From contig NZ_DRFV01000002.1 of the NCBI RefSeq assembly GCF_011050365.1, forward strand, positions 62,001 through 126,000: a DNA stretch of 64,000 bases, read 5' to 3'. Source of the stretch: Pseudohongiella sp. Lineage in GTDB: Bacteria; Pseudomonadota; Gammaproteobacteria; Pseudomonadales; Pseudohongiellaceae. Shown here one piece after another: positions 16,604-27,395 of the stretch (its first letter is position 1; each line of letters begins with the position of its first letter). The notes beneath the pieces were generated by a model. It searched no databases. It had not been told where the DNA came from and saw only the letters and a program-made list of their open reading frames with translations. A program made the position numbers and the translations under genes.

Positions 16604-19600
16604 CAAGCGAGATAGCTGCGCAAGCGCGGGTTAACTTCGTTTCGGCGCAGGAGTTGTTCCAATGCCCACTGATACTGGCCTGGCACCTCGCGTAAAAACC
16701 GCACCGCGTCCCCGTCCAGCACGGCCAGCGGGATGCCGTCGCGATACAACACCCGGTTGCGATTGGTGCGCGCCAGCTTCACATCAGGCACGAACAATGG
16801 CAGGTTGTTGACCGGGTCGGTCGCCGCCAGGCTGCAGTATTGTGACTCGTCAAATGACGCGCCGGCGTCGGCTTTACTTTTTGCCCGCAGCGGCGCAATG
16901 GTTTCAGCCAGCGCAAACTGTTCGCCGCCCAGGCCCTCGATAAACCGGCCGCCACGCAAGGTGCCACGGAGTTCGAAGCGTCGCAGCACCGGCAACAGGT
17001 CGCGCCAGGCCGGGGCACAGGACTCGCGCAGAACAATCTGGCGACTGACTACCCCCCAGCGCCGCAGGTAAATCATCACCAGTTCTTCCAGCGCATCGTT
17101 GTCCGGCGCCGCGGCCCGATCAAGAGCGGGTATCAGTGACCAACGACCGGCTTCTTCGATGCTGAAGCCACCGCGCCGGCTGCGTTGCCGGCCGTTGCCA
17201 CGATTGCTGGGTTTACGCGACTCCGGCGTCAGCAAGGCGCGCAGCCCGGTGAAACTGTCACTGGTCAGCAGGCCATTGGCCACCAGTTCCGCCAGTGCCT
17301 GTTCCAGTTGTGCGGGCAATAGCCCGGTATGCTGTTTGATCTCGGCAAAAAAACTGGCGCCGCGTTGCCGCAGGGTTTCCAGGGCTTTTTGCGCGGGAGC
17401 TGTCAGTGTCGGCTGGCTTGGCGTGGCCGGTGCCGACAGCGTCTGCCAGATGTCCATGGTCTGGCGTGAACACACTGTCATGGGTGTTGCCTTGATCGGC
17501 CCCGCACTGCGCCGGCTACCTGAACGCACGGCCGTCAATTGTGCCGGTGGTGTATAACGCCCCCACACCAGGCGGCCGCTGATGCACATCATGTCCAGCC
17601 AGGACGGGTCGTACATGCCCAGTCGCGCCGGGATGATCTCGCCTTCCCATGCCGCCGCCGGGGCTGCCATGCCATCGAGTCGCTCCAGGGTGCGCTCCAG
17701 CAGAGCCTGGCCTTCAGCCATCGACGGCAATGGCACCGGGCGCGGGTTCAGGGTCTGCAAACGAATCTCGTGATGCTCAAACAGGTAACGGGTATAGGCC
17801 TGCAGCGACACGGGTTTGATGGCATCACGATGGCTGTCCAGCGTGTAGCGGTGAATGCGTTGCAGCAAACGGCGCTCACACCACTGCAGGGAATCATCAT
17901 CGTGGCGCCCGATACTGTCCGGACTGAAGCGGCCCCGGAAAGCAAAGCCTTCGGCCTCCAGTTTCAGCAAGGCCTGATCGAGCTGGCTGCGCGCCAGCCC
18001 GATGTGTTTTTGCAGGTCTGCAACACAGACCGGACCCAGCACATCCAGGCGGCGACGCACCAATATTTGGGCAGCCGCATCGGCATCAGGCGCCGCCGCG
18101 GTGAGCTCAGGCGGCAGCTCGATTTCCGGCTCAAACACCGCATCGGGATCAAGCGCCCGGAACACCGGAATCATTTCCGCGCTCACACACTGACCTGTCG
18201 CCGGCAGACGACAGGCCCGACCCTGCGCGACCAGCTTATCAAACAGGGTGACATGGCCCCTGTCTGTCAATTCGCTGGCGCTGAAGAATCCGGCGCAATA
18301 CAGCGCATCATGCATTTCCTCGACATCACGCATCAGCGGCCAGGCTTCCTCGCGTACACGGGCAATCGCGGCTTCATCCAGACGGCTGTAGGCATCGGTT
18401 TCCGCCGGGTCAGTCCAGCTGCGATTGCGAATGGCATTGGTGCGGCGCTCTTCAAACGGCGCATCGTCCAGGAAGGCGTACGGCCGGGCGTTGATAATTT
18501 CCTGGGCAAAAGGTGATGGTTCGCGCAGGTCCAGCGCTACCAGATTCAGGGACTTGTCCTCAAAAGCACGCAGCAGGTCCAGCAGCCCATCGATATCCAT
18601 GGCCTCGGTCAGGCAGTCATGAATGGTCTGCTGCACCAGGGGGTGATCAGGAATTTCGCGCTTGCCGGTAATATTCTCCTGGCAGGCAAGCTGGTCGGGA
18701 AACACCTGCGCCACCAGGTCTTCAGCATCCATACGCTGAAACTGCGGCGGCACGCGTTTGCCCGCGCGATTACGCTGAATAGCCAGCGAGCGGGTCGCGT
18801 TCCAGCGCCAGCGCACCTCAAACATGGGCGAGTCCAGCAGCGCCTGCGTCAGCACATCGGTTACCGTATTGCTGTGCAGATAGGAAAACACTTCTTCCAG
18901 CGCAAAACTGTGCACCGAGCCCAGCGATATGACAATGCTGTCTTCGTTGGCAGCGGCCTGCAGTTCAAAGTTGAAGGTGCGACAAAAACGTTTGCGCAGC
19001 GCCAGCCCCCAGGCCTTGTTCAGACGGCTACCAAAGGGGGCATGTATCACCAGATGCATGTCGCCGACTTCATCAAAGAAGCGTTCCATGACAATATTGC
19101 TTTGCGTCGGCATCACCTGCAAGGCATTGCGGCCTGCATGCAGATAATCCACCAGCTGGGTGGCTGCGCCCTGCGGCAAGCCCAGCTCGCCGGTCAGCCA
19201 CAACACAGCCTGATCAGGCCCTTCATCGGTCAGGTAGTCATCAATGGTTGCACGTAACCGGGACACCGATGACGACAGCTCAACGGTACGACCGGCGGCT
19301 TCGCCAAACCAGAACGGCACCGTCGGCTTTTGTCCGTGGGCATCACGCACCCGCACTTTCAGGCCGTCCACCCGCATCATCTGCCAACTGTGTGAGCCCA
19401 GGGTAAAGATATCCCCAGGCAGTGTCTCCAATGCAAAATCCTCATTGAGATTGCCAACCACGGTATCGTCGGGATCCAGCACCACCTGGTAATCAAACAT
19501 GTCCGGAATGGCCCCGCCATTGGTCAGCGCGGTCAGCCGCGCGCCACGTCGGGCACTGGCACGCTGGTTGATCCGGTCCAGGTGCAGCCAGGCACCGCGC

Positions 19601-21054
19601 CGTCCCAGTCGTGTCGAATATCCGTCACCCAGCATTTGCACCAGACCATCAAACACCGCGCGCTCCAGATTGCGGTAGGGCCACGCCCGCGTCATCAGGG
19701 CAAACAACTCATCCAGCGATTGCGGTGCCACGTCTTCATCCTGGCGGGCGGCCAGTTCCGCCACCAGTTGCTGCGACAGGATATCCAGCGGCGCTTCGGG
19801 CATCAGGATCTTGTCGAGCTCACCGCGATGAATACTGTCCACCAGTGCCGTGCATTCAGCGAGGTCGTCACGCGTCAGCGGAAACAGAATACCTTTGGGC
19901 GTGCCGCCCACCGAGTGACCGCTGCGTCCGACGCGTTGCAGGAAGGTGGCAATACTCTTGGGCGAAGCAAACTGCACCACCAGGTCGACAGCACCGATAT
20001 CTATACCCAGCTCCATGGAGGCGGTGGCCACCAATACTTTTAACTTGCCGGCCTTGAGTTGCTGCTCGGCGTGCAGGCGATGTTCCTTGCTCATGCTGCC
20101 ATGGTGTGAACTTACCAATTTTACGGCGTCGTCCCCTGCCAGATTGTCCGCCTGCAGTCGCTCGGACAGTGCCAGCGCCAGCCGCTCGGACAGGCGCCGC
20201 GTATTTACAAATACCAGTGTGGTCTGATGCGTATTGATCAGCTCCACCAGACGCTCGTAAAGCTCTGCCCACACCTCATTGCTCATCAGCGCGGTCAGCG
20301 GCGACGAGGGCACTTCAATACGAATATCGCGCTTGCGGTTATGGCCGCTGTCGACAATCACACAGTCAGTGCCCACAGCGCCTGATAGAGAGCCAGCCAC
20401 CGCGCCAGTCAGGTACGAGGCCACCAGCTCAATCGGCTTCTGCGTCGCTGACAGGCCGATACGTTGCAGCGGCTTGCCTGTTAGCGCCTGCAGTCGCTCC
20501 AGTGACAGCGACAGGTGCGAGCCGCGCTTGTCACCGAGCATGGCGTGGATTTCATCGATGATCACCGACGTCACGCCGCGCAGCATGTTGCGCCCATGGA
20601 TGCTGGTCAGCAGCAGGTAGAGGGATTCGGGCGTGGTCACCAGAATATGCGGCGGGTTCTTCAGCATTTTCTGCCGTTCGGCTTGCGGCGTATCGCCGGA
20701 GCGCACCGCTACACGGATACCGGCCGGATGGCAGCCCTGCAGAAACAGCTCGTCTTCGATGCCGGCCAGCGGCGCCTGCAGATTGCGCTCGATGTCATTG
20801 CTCAATGCTTTCAGCGGGGAAACGTACAGAATGCGGGTCTGCGCGGGCAACGGTGCCTGCTGCGCCTCCTGCACCAGAATATCTATGGCGGCGTAAAAAG
20901 CGGCCAGGGTTTTACCACTGCCGGTGGGGGCGGCGACCAGCGTATGGCGCCCGTCCCGGATGGCCGGCCACGCTTCAGCCTGGGCCGGTGTGGCAACACC
21001 CAGGTTCTGCTCAAACCAGGCACGGCTGGCGGGATGAAAGGCGGACAGTGGCAT
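16603..21054 (-). CDS. lhr: Lhr-type large DEAD/DEAH-box helicase
   Basis: A 1483-residue protein, the usual length for full-length Lhr. ATG at 21054 is chosen because GGAGC lies 5 bp upstream. Motif I APTGSGKTLAAFYAA, motif II IIDEIHAML (DEIH), motif III GLSATQ, and VGRSGHSVGGTPKG (motif VI) are in the first third; the winged-helix and Lhr core domains follow, and a long C-terminal region with RGGRFIEGLGGEQFAL and the end part typical of long Lhr completes it. Lhr proteins translocate 3' to 5' on DNA and act in repair. A Lys/Arg-rich stretch (RKPSNRGNGRQRSRRGG) may be a linker. Confidence 0.95.
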   Translation of the reverse strand: MPLSAFHPASRAWFEQNLGVATPAQAEAWPAIRDGRHTLVAAPTGSGKTLAAFYAAIDILVQEAQQAPLPAQTRILYVSPLKALSNDIERNLQAPLAGIEDELFLQGCHPAGIRVAVRSGDTPQAERQKMLKNPPHILVTTPESLYLLLTSIHGRNMLRGVTSVIIDEIHAMLGDKRGSHLSLSLERLQALTGKPLQRIGLSATQKPIELVASYLTGAVAGSLSGAVGTDCVIVDSGHNRKRDIRIEVPSSPLTALMSNEVWAELYERLVELINTHQTTLVFVNTRRLSERLALALSERLQADNLAGDDAVKLVSSHHGSMSKEHRLHAEQQLKAGKLKVLVATASMELGIDIGAVDLVVQFASPKSIATFLQRVGRSGHSVGGTPKGILFPLTRDDLAECTALVDSIHRGELDKILMPEAPLDILSQQLVAELAARQDEDVAPQSLDELFALMTRAWPYRNLERAVFDGLVQMLGDGYSTRLGRRGAWLHLDRINQRASARRGARLTALTNGGAIPDMFDYQVVLDPDDTVVGNLNEDFALETLPGDIFTLGSHSWQMMRVDGLKVRVRDAHGQKPTVPFWFGEAAGRTVELSSSVSRLRATIDDYLTDEGPDQAVLWLTGELGLPQGAATQLVDYLHAGRNALQVMPTQSNIVMERFFDEVGDMHLVIHAPFGSRLNKAWGLALRKRFCRTFNFELQAAANEDSIVISLGSVHSFALEEVFSYLHSNTVTDVLTQALLDSPMFEVRWRWNATRSLAIQRNRAGKRVPPQFQRMDAEDLVAQVFPDQLACQENITGKREIPDHPLVQQTIHDCLTEAMDIDGLLDLLRAFEDKSLNLVALDLREPSPFAQEIINARPYAFLDDAPFEERRTNAIRNRSWTDPAETDAYSRLDEAAIARVREEAWPLMRDVEEMHDALYCAGFFSASELTDRGHVTLFDKLVAQGRACRLPATGQCVSAEMIPVFRALDPDAVFEPEIELPPELTAAAPDADAAAQILVRRRLDVLGPVCVADLQKHIGLARSQLDQALLKLEAEGFAFRGRFSPDSIGRHDDDSLQWCERRLLQRIHRYTLDSHRDAIKPVSLQAYTRYLFEHHEIRLQTLNPRPVPLPSMAEGQALLERTLERLDGMAAPAAAWEGEIIPARLGMYDPSWLDMMCISGRLVWGRYTPPAQLTAVRSGSRRSAGPIKATPMTVCSRQTMDIWQTLSAPATPSQPTLTAPAQKALETLRQRGASFFAEIKQHTGLLPAQLEQALAELVANGLLTSDSFTGLRALLTPESRKPSNRGNGRQRSRRGGFSIEEAGRWSLIPALDRAAAPDNDALEELVMIYLRRWGVVSRQIVLRESCAPAWRDLLPVLRRFELRGTLRGGRFIEGLGGEQFALAETIAPLRAKSKADAGASFDESQYCSLAATDPVNNLPLFVPDVKLARTNRNRVLYRDGIPLAVLDGDAVRFLREVPGQYQWALEQLLRRNEVNPRLRSYLA

Positions 21055-21240
21055 AAAAAGCTCCGGTACCAGACCAGGATCATGCAGGATACATCGCAAA
21101 ATATACGTGATTTATCGTTTAAGTACAGCTCAACAGGGCAGCAGTCGTTGACCAACGCCGGCGATACCGCTAACGTACTGATTTGATTCCTTCAACCGTC
21201 GGCCAGTCGACAGACATCCTGACAGGGAAACGCAGAACAC

Positions 21241-21930
21241 GTGACAGTCCGCAAAAAAGTACTGACAGCAACATCAGCGTATCTCGCCGCGTTCTGGCGC
21301 GAAAACCGCAAATTCCTGCTCATTCTGGTCAGCATCCTGTGTTTCAAGAGTGCAGTGGCCGATCTCAATTCGATTTCCGGCCGCTCCATGCAGCCAACCC
21401 TGCTGGACGGCGACAAGGTCTGGGTCAACAAACTGGCCTATGACGTCAAACTGCCGTTCACTGGCATCTCCGTGCTTGAACTGGCCGAACCGACGCGAGG
21501 CGATATTATCATCATCGACTCCGAAGTTGCCGGGAAAAGGCTGGTGAAACGCATCATCGGCCAGCCCGGGGATACCGTGTACATGCGCAACAACCTGCTG
21601 GTGGTTAATGACAAAATCGTTGACTTCGAGATTCTGTCCGAAAGCCGTGAAGGCACCATTATTGTTGAGCACCTGTTTGAAGAAACCCATCAGGCCCTGC
21701 TCTCGGCCCAGGGCAGCAATCGCTCTACCCGCAGTTATGGCCCGGCCCAGGTGCCGGCGGACCACTTCTTTGTGCTGGGCGACAACCGCGATAACAGCGC
21801 GGACAGCCGGCTTTACAGTTTCATTCCCCGCGATCAGATCGTGGGTCGCTCCAGCTCGGTGGTGTTCTCCATGGACAGTGACCACGCCTTCCGCCCGCGA
21901 AGCGGGCGCTTCATGGCAACGCTGGACTGA
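21241..21930 (+). CDS. lepB: Signal peptidase I
   Basis: A 229-residue S26 peptidase that removes signal peptides at the outer face of the inner membrane. The catalytic Ser49 is in SGRSMQPTL and the general-base Lys103 in RLVKRIIGQPGD; FFVLGDNRDNSADSR is the box-D signature. One N-terminal membrane helix (FLLILVSILCFKSAV) is seen, against two in E. coli LepB. The start is GTG, with AGGGA about 12 bp before it. It stands alone between lhr (divergent) and gcvT. Confidence 0.93.
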   Translation: MTVRKKVLTATSAYLAAFWRENRKFLLILVSILCFKSAVADLNSISGRSMQPTLLDGDKVWVNKLAYDVKLPFTGISVLELAEPTRGDIIIIDSEVAGKRLVKRIIGQPGDTVYMRNNLLVVNDKIVDFEILSESREGTIIVEHLFEETHQALLSAQGSNRSTRSYGPAQVPADHFFVLGDNRDNSADSRLYSFIPRDQIVGRSSSVVFSMDSDHAFRPRSGRFMATLD

Positions 21931-22068
21931 AGACCAGCCAACCAGAACCGCAAATAATCGGCAAAAGCGACAACGCTCGCCTGTTAAATCCGCCTGCCAG
22001 ACAGTAAACTACCCCTCTTTTCCAAAGCTGCCATCACGCGTCGATATCGCGTCGGGGGATTACTACCT

Positions 22069-23178
22069 GTGGGACAACAGACTGCACTGTACGCCAAGCA
22101 CCTTGAAGCAGGGGCCAAAATCGTGGATTTCGGCGGCTGGGACATGCCCATTCAGTATAAATCACTGATCGAAGAGCACACCGCGGTGCGAGAGCAGGCG
22201 GGCGTGTTTGACGTTTCCCACATGACCATTGTTGACATCGATGGACCAGATGCCGAGCGCTGGCTGCAGTTCCTGCTGGCCAATGATGTTGCCCGGCTCA
22301 AGGACACCGGCAATGCCCTGTACACCGGCATGCTGAATGAAAACGGCGGCGTGATTGATGACCTGATTGTCTACCGCATGGCCTCGGGGTTTCGTTTGGT
22401 CGTCAATTGCGCCACCCGCGAGAAAGACCTGGCCTGGATGCAGAGTCAGCAGCGCGGATTCAGCGTCACCCTGACCGAGCGCCCGGAGCTGGCAATCCTC
22501 GCCGTACAGGGCCCGAGGGCGATTGATATCGTGCGGACCATCGTCGAGCAGCGCTTTTCGGCACCAGACTCGGCCACAGTCAGTGGTCTGAAAAATTTCT
22601 GTGGCGTAGAACTGGATAACTGGTTTATCGCGCGCACCGGTTATACCGGTGAAAATGGTGTCGAGATCATGTTGCCCAACAGCGAGGCCCCGGCCATCTG
22701 GGACCTGCTGCTCGCCGCCGGCGTCAAACCCATCGGCCTGGGCGCACGCGACACACTGCGCCTGGAAGCGGGTATGAACCTGTATGGTCACGACATGGAT
22801 GAGAGCATCTCGCCATTGTCTGCCAATATGGGCTGGACCATCGCCTGGGAGCCGGCCGAGCGCGACTTCATGGGCCGCAAGGCACTGGAAGCGCAACGCC
22901 AGCACCGCGATACCCTGCCGGTGCTGACCGGCCTGGTGATGGAAGAGCGCGGTGTCCTGCGAGAAGGCCTGCGCGTCGAGTGCACACTGGGTGACGGTTC
23001 CACGCAGGATGGCGTGATAACCAGCGGTACCTTCTCGCCCACGTTGAAGCATGGTATCGCTTTGGCTAGAATTCCCGCTGATGCACAGCAATGTGCGGTC
23101 GACATCCGCGGCAAGCTTGTCCCCGTGCGCCCGGTCAAACCCGGCTTTGTCCGTCACGGCAAAAAAGTTTTTGTTTAA
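22069..23178 (+). CDS. gcvT: Glycine cleavage system T protein (aminomethyltransferase)
   Basis: A 369-residue tetrahydrofolate-dependent enzyme: [37 protein letters not shown] and [12 protein letters not shown] are family marks, with the [18 protein letters not shown] block near residue 225-240. The start is GTG after GGGGGATTACTACCT. It takes the aminomethyl group from lipoylated GcvH and passes methylene to folate. It heads gcvT-gcvH-gcvP. The 138-bp leader shows no glycine riboswitch core. The lipoamide dehydrogenase partner is not in the window. Confidence 0.97.
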   Translation: MGQQTALYAKHLEAGAKIVDFGGWDMPIQYKSLIEEHTAVREQAGVFDVSHMTIVDIDGPDAERWLQFLLANDVARLKDTGNALYTGMLNENGGVIDDLIVYRMASGFRLVVNCATREKDLAWMQSQQRGFSVTLTERPELAILAVQGPRAIDIVRTIVEQRFSAPDSATVSGLKNFCGVELDNWFIARTGYTGENGVEIMLPNSEAPAIWDLLLAAGVKPIGLGARDTLRLEAGMNLYGHDMDESISPLSANMGWTIAWEPAERDFMGRKALEAQRQHRDTLPVLTGLVMEERGVLREGLRVECTLGDGSTQDGVITSGTFSPTLKHGIALARIPADAQQCAVDIRGKLVPVRPVKPGFVRHGKKVFV

Positions 23179-23239
23179 ACTCAACGCACCATTCACAACC
23201 GGCACGAGGCCCAGACGAGGCCAATAAGAGGAAAATCCC

Positions 23240-23623
23240 GTGAGCGAATTCCCTGATGATTTGAAATACGCCGCCACCCACGAGTGGGTGCGCGTTGAAG
23301 AAGACGGCAGTGTCACCATCGGCATTTCCGACCATGCCCAGGAATTGCTGGGCGACATCGTGTTTATTGAACTGCCCGAAGAAGGCGCCGTTGTCAGCGC
23401 CAAAGACGAGATGAGTGTTGTCGAGTCTGTGAAAGCAGCGTCGGACATTTACGCGCCAATTTCGGGCGAAGTCATCGCAGTTAACGAAGATCTGGCCGAT
23501 GCACCGGAAACCATGAACTCATCCCCCTACAGCGACGGCTGGTTATGCCGTATTCTGCCCAGCAATCCAAGTGAACTGGAAGAGCTGCTGGACGCCGACA
23601 CCTATGCCGGAATGTGTGAATGA
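23240..23623 (+). CDS. gcvH: Glycine cleavage system H protein
   Basis: A 127-residue lipoyl carrier shuttling the aminomethyl group between GcvP and Gcv[21 protein letters not shown] and the lipoylation site [17 protein letters not shown] are clear; the modified residue is Lys65. The start is GTG behind AAGAGGAAAATCCC. Its stop overlaps gcvP by 4 bp. Confidence 0.97.
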   Translation: MSEFPDDLKYAATHEWVRVEEDGSVTIGISDHAQELLGDIVFIELPEEGAVVSAKDEMSVVESVKAASDIYAPISGEVIAVNEDLADAPETMNSSPYSDGWLCRILPSNPSELEELLDADTYAGMCE

Positions 23624-26517
23624 ACATCAATACGCCCCTGCGCTCCCTGCAAGACAACGACACCTTCATCGGACGCCACATCGGCCCTGATGAACCGCAG
23701 ATCCAGACCATGTTGCACGCCCTCGGTTACAGCTCCCTGAGCGAACTGACACGTGCCACTGTGCCTGGCAGCATTGCGTTGAACCGCTCGCTGGCGCTGG
23801 CCGAGCCACGCAGCGAACAGCAGGCATTGGGTCACCTCAAACAACTTGCACAGCAAAACGTACTGCACCGCTCCTTTATCGGACTGGGCTACTACGACAC
23901 GGTGACGCCACCGGTTATTCTGCGCAATGTGCTTGAGAACCCGGGCTGGTACACGGCGTATACGCCTTACCAGCCGGAGATTTCCCAGGGGCGACTGGAA
24001 ACCCTGCTGGCTTACCAGCAGATGGTGCTCGATTTTACCGGCATGCAACTGGCCAACGCGTCACTGCTCGACGAAGCCACCGCCGCAGCCGAAGCCATGG
24101 CGCTGGCCAAACGTGTCAGCAAGGCGCGCAGTGCCAATGCATTTTTTGTCGATCAACGCTGTCTGCCGCAAACCATTGATGTCATCCGCACCCGCGCCGA
24201 GAGTTTTGGTTTCGAGCTGATCGTAGGCCCGGCCAAAGACGCCGCCTCACACCCGGTATTCGGTGCCATCCTGCAATACCCGGATGCCGACGGCCATATT
24301 GAAGACCTCACCGATATCATCAAGGCACTGCAGGCAAACCAGGCCATCGCCTGTGTCGCCGCTGACCTGATGAGCCTGGCGCTGCTGACCGCGCCCGGCG
24401 AGATGGGCGCCGACGTAGTAGTGGGTAACACCCAGCGCTTTGGCGTGCCCATGGGTTTCGGTGGCCCGCATGCCGCGTACTTTGCCACCAAGGATGAGTA
24501 CAAACGTGCCGTGCCCGGCCGCATCATCGGCGTCTCCATCGACGCCCGCGGCAAGCAGGCCTACCGCATGTCACTGCAGACCCGCGAGCAGCATATCCGC
24601 CGCGAGAAAGCCAACAGCAACATCTGCACCGCGCAGGTACTGCTGGCCAATATTGCCGCCATGTACGCCATGTACCATGGCCCCGAAGGTGTGCGCCGCA
24701 TTGCCCTGCGTATCCACCGCCTGACCCGTGTACTGGCCAGCGGTCTGTATCAGAAAGGCATCAAGGGCAACCACAGTTTCTTTGATACGCTGACGCTGGA
24801 AGTGCCAGCCGATCAGCGCAATGATGTGCTGGCACGCGCCGCACAGCACGGCATCAACCTGCGCACCCAGACCAGCGACACCAGCATTGGTATCAGCCTG
24901 GATGAGTGTACCACCGAGCACGACATCGACGTGCTGTGGCAGGTGATGCTGGGCTCTGATGCCACCGACCTTAGCGTACCCGGAGTCGATGCCGGGCTGG
25001 ACGACAACAGCAAGCTGGGAGTTCCCGCTGCGCTGCGGCGACAGACTGCCTATCTGCAGCACCCGGTGTTCAATCGTTATCACAACGAAACCGATATGCT
25101 GCGTTACCTCAAGCGCATGGAAAACCGCGACCTGTCACTGGCACACGCCATGATTCCGCTGGGCTCGTGCACCATGAAGTTGAATGCCACCGCCGAGATG
25201 CTGCCTGTCACCTGGCCGGAGTTCAGTAAACCGCATCCGTTCGTACCACGCGAACAGGTCACCGGTTACATACAGATGATTCAGGAACTGGAAGCCATGC
25301 TGGCCGAGATTTGTGGCTTTGATGCGGTCAGCATGCAGCCTAACTCGGGCGCTCAGGGCGAATATGCCGGCCTGCTGGCGATTCGTAAATACCTCGACAG
25401 CAAGGGCGAGCAGCAGCGTAACGTGTGCCTGATCCCAAGCTCCGCCCACGGCACCAACCCGGCCAGCGCCCAGATGCTGAGCATGAAAGTGGTGGTGGTT
25501 GCCTGTGACAGCAAAGGCAACATCGACGTTGAAGACCTGCGCGCGAAAACCGAAAAACACAAAGACACGCTGGCAGCGTTGATGATCACCTATCCCTCAA
25601 CCCATGGCGTATTCGAAGAGGCCGTGCGTGAAATCTGCCAGATCGTGCATGACCATGGCGGCCAGGTCTATATGGACGGCGCCAACCTCAATGCCCAGGT
25701 CGGCGTGTCACGTCCCGGCGATATCGGCGCCGACGTGTCCCACGTCAATCTGCACAAGACCTTCTGTATTCCGCATGGCGGCGGCGGCCCGGGCATGGGC
25801 CCGATCGGCATCAAGCAACACCTGGCGCCTTTTGTGTCGAATCATGCCGTGGTCAAACTCGAAGGTCCGCAGGCCGGCAACAGCGCGGTATCAGCCGCCC
25901 CCTGGGGCAGCGCCAGCATTCTGCCGATCTCGTGGATGTATATCAGCATGATGGGCGCTGCCGGTCTGCTGAAAGCAACCCAGGTTGCCATTCTCAGCGC
26001 CAACTACATTGCCCGGCGTCTGGATGGTCATTACCCGGTGCTGTACACCGGCCAGAACGGTCGCGTCGCACACGAATGCATCATTGATCTGCGACCGCTG
26101 AAAGCCAGTTCCGGCATCACCGAAGAAGACATTGCCAAGCGCCTGATGGACTACGGTTTCCACGCGCCAACGATGTCGTTCCCGGTACCCGGCACCCTGA
26201 TGATCGAACCCACCGAAAGCGAGCCGCTGGAAGAAGTGGACCGGTTTATTGAAGCCATGATCAGCATCCGTCAGGAAATCGCACGGGTGGAATCAGGTGA
26301 GCTGGACGGCGACAATAATATGCTCAAGCATGCCCCCCACACCCTTGCCGACATCATGGATGAGAGCTGGGATCGTCCATACAGCAAACAGGAAGCCGCA
26401 TTCCCGGCCGACGCGCTGCGTGACAACAAGTTCTGGCCGGCAGTCAACCGCATAGACAATGTCTACGGCGACCGCAACCTGTTCTGTGCCTGCCCGGCCA
26501 TGGAGTCGTATACCTGA
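23620..26517 (+). CDS. gcvP: Glycine dehydrogenase (decarboxylating), P protein
   Basis: A 965-residue single-chain P protein, both halves present as usual in proteobacteria. The N-terminal half has [31 protein letters not shown] and [20 protein letters not shown]; the C-terminal half has the PLP Lys713 in [19 protein letters not shown]. It decarboxylates glycine and loads the aminomethyl group on GcvH. ATGA overlap with gcvH shows co-translation. Confidence 0.98.
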   Translation: MNINTPLRSLQDNDTFIGRHIGPDEPQIQTMLHALGYSSLSELTRATVPGSIALNRSLALAEPRSEQQALGHLKQLAQQNVLHRSFIGLGYYDTVTPPVILRNVLENPGWYTAYTPYQPEISQGRLETLLAYQQMVLDFTGMQLANASLLDEATAAAEAMALAKRVSKARSANAFFVDQRCLPQTIDVIRTRAESFGFELIVGPAKDAASHPVFGAILQYPDADGHIEDLTDIIKALQANQAIACVAADLMSLALLTAPGEMGADVVVGNTQRFGVPMGFGGPHAAYFATKDEYKRAVPGRIIGVSIDARGKQAYRMSLQTREQHIRREKANSNICTAQVLLANIAAMYAMYHGPEGVRRIALRIHRLTRVLASGLYQKGIKGNHSFFDTLTLEVPADQRNDVLARAAQHGINLRTQTSDTSIGISLDECTTEHDIDVLWQVMLGSDATDLSVPGVDAGLDDNSKLGVPAALRRQTAYLQHPVFNRYHNETDMLRYLKRMENRDLSLAHAMIPLGSCTMKLNATAEMLPVTWPEFSKPHPFVPREQVTGYIQMIQELEAMLAEICGFDAVSMQPNSGAQGEYAGLLAIRKYLDSKGEQQRNVCLIPSSAHGTNPASAQMLSMKVVVVACDSKGNIDVEDLRAKTEKHKDTLAALMITYPSTHGVFEEAVREICQIVHDHGGQVYMDGANLNAQVGVSRPGDIGADVSHVNLHKTFCIPHGGGGPGMGPIGIKQHLAPFVSNHAVVKLEGPQAGNSAVSAAPWGSASILPISWMYISMMGAAGLLKATQVAILSANYIARRLDGHYPVLYTGQNGRVAHECIIDLRPLKASSGITEEDIAKRLMDYGFHAPTMSFPVPGTLMIEPTESEPLEEVDRFIEAMISIRQEIARVESGELDGDNNMLKHAPHTLADIMDESWDRPYSKQEAAFPADALRDNKFWPAVNRIDNVYGDRNLFCACPAMESYT

Positions 26518-26561
26518 CGCGCTGTGCTGGCGCGGCAGGTAGTTTTTCTGAGGTGGTATAG

Positions 26562-27365
26562 ATGAGCCCGACAATCAGGCAACGGATTGCGCAATGGATT
26601 GAAAGCCCGATGGTGCAGAACTTCATCATCGGCGTCATCCTCTTTAACGCCATCACACTCGGGCTGGAAACGTCCACCACCATCATGCGTGCAGCCGGAG
26701 GCGTGCTGCGGGCCATCGAGCAGATCGTATTGGTGATTTTTGTCATCGAGATCCTGCTCAAACTGTTCGCTCACGGCCCCCGGTTTTTCCGCAGCGGCTG
26801 GAATGTGTTTGATTTCATCATCGTGGGCATTGCGTTGGTGCCGTCGACCGGCCCCCTTGCCATTCTGCGGGCACTGCGGATTCTGCGAGTGCTGCGCCTG
26901 CTGACCAAAATCAAGCGCCTGCGCATGATCATCGAATCGCTGCTGGCTGCGTTGCCCAGCATTGGCTGGATCGTGTTTTTACTGGGCATGGTTTTTTACA
27001 TTTTTGCGGTCATGGGAACGCAGCTGTTCGCCTCGGCATTCCCGGATGACTTTGGTACGCTGGGCCGCACGCTTTACACCCTGTTCCAGGTGATGACGCT
27101 GGAGAGTTGGTCAGAGGGTGTGTCACGACCGGTGATGGCAGTGTATCCCTATGCCTGGATCTACTTTATCAGCTTTGTGCTGGTCACCGCGTTTGTGGTG
27201 TTGAATCTGTTTATCGGTATCATCGTCAGCACCATGCAGGAACGTCACTTCGAAGACGAGTCTCTGCGCCAGGCCGAGCAGGACGAACGCGCCCACAATG
27301 AGCGCGAAGAGATGCTACGCCTGATCCGTGATCTCAACGACAAAGTGGATCGTCTGCAGCGCTGA
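26562..27365 (+). CDS. Bacterial voltage-gated sodium channel (NaChBac/BacNav family)
   Basis: A 267-residue six-helix subunit that would assemble as a tetramer in the inner membrane. S1-S3 are hydrophobic, S4 carries regularly spaced arginines (LRALRILRVLRLL), and the pore loop has the sodium filter T179-L-E181-S-W-S-E. S6 (FVVLNLFIGIIVSTM) is followed by a cytosolic Glu-rich coiled coil (DESLRQAEQDERAHNEREEM), which helps tetramer formation in this family. The acidic filter residue Glu181 and the Trp are as in characterised channels. It lies 44 bp after gcvP on the same strand. Such channels are common in marine and alkaliphilic bacteria. Confidence 0.95.
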   Translation: MSPTIRQRIAQWIESPMVQNFIIGVILFNAITLGLETSTTIMRAAGGVLRAIEQIVLVIFVIEILLKLFAHGPRFFRSGWNVFDFIIVGIALVPSTGPLAILRALRILRVLRLLTKIKRLRMIIESLLAALPSIGWIVFLLGMVFYIFAVMGTQLFASAFPDDFGTLGRTLYTLFQVMTLESWSEGVSRPVMAVYPYAWIYFISFVLVTAFVVLNLFIGIIVSTMQERHFEDESLRQAEQDERAHNEREEMLRLIRDLNDKVDRLQR

Positions 27366-27395
27366 CCCGGTCAGGACCGCTGCCGCTTGCCGGCA

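Noticed and set aside
17539-18516. 325-codon ORF antisense to lhr
   Set aside because: No domain or ribosome site; lhr is continuous here.
21931-22068. Glycine riboswitch before gcvT
   Set aside because: The leader is short and I see none of the tandem aptamer core; only a small CGCGTCGATATCGCG palindrome.
22162-23448. 428-codon ORF antisense to gcvT and gcvH
   Set aside because: It spans two well-supported genes and the gap between them.
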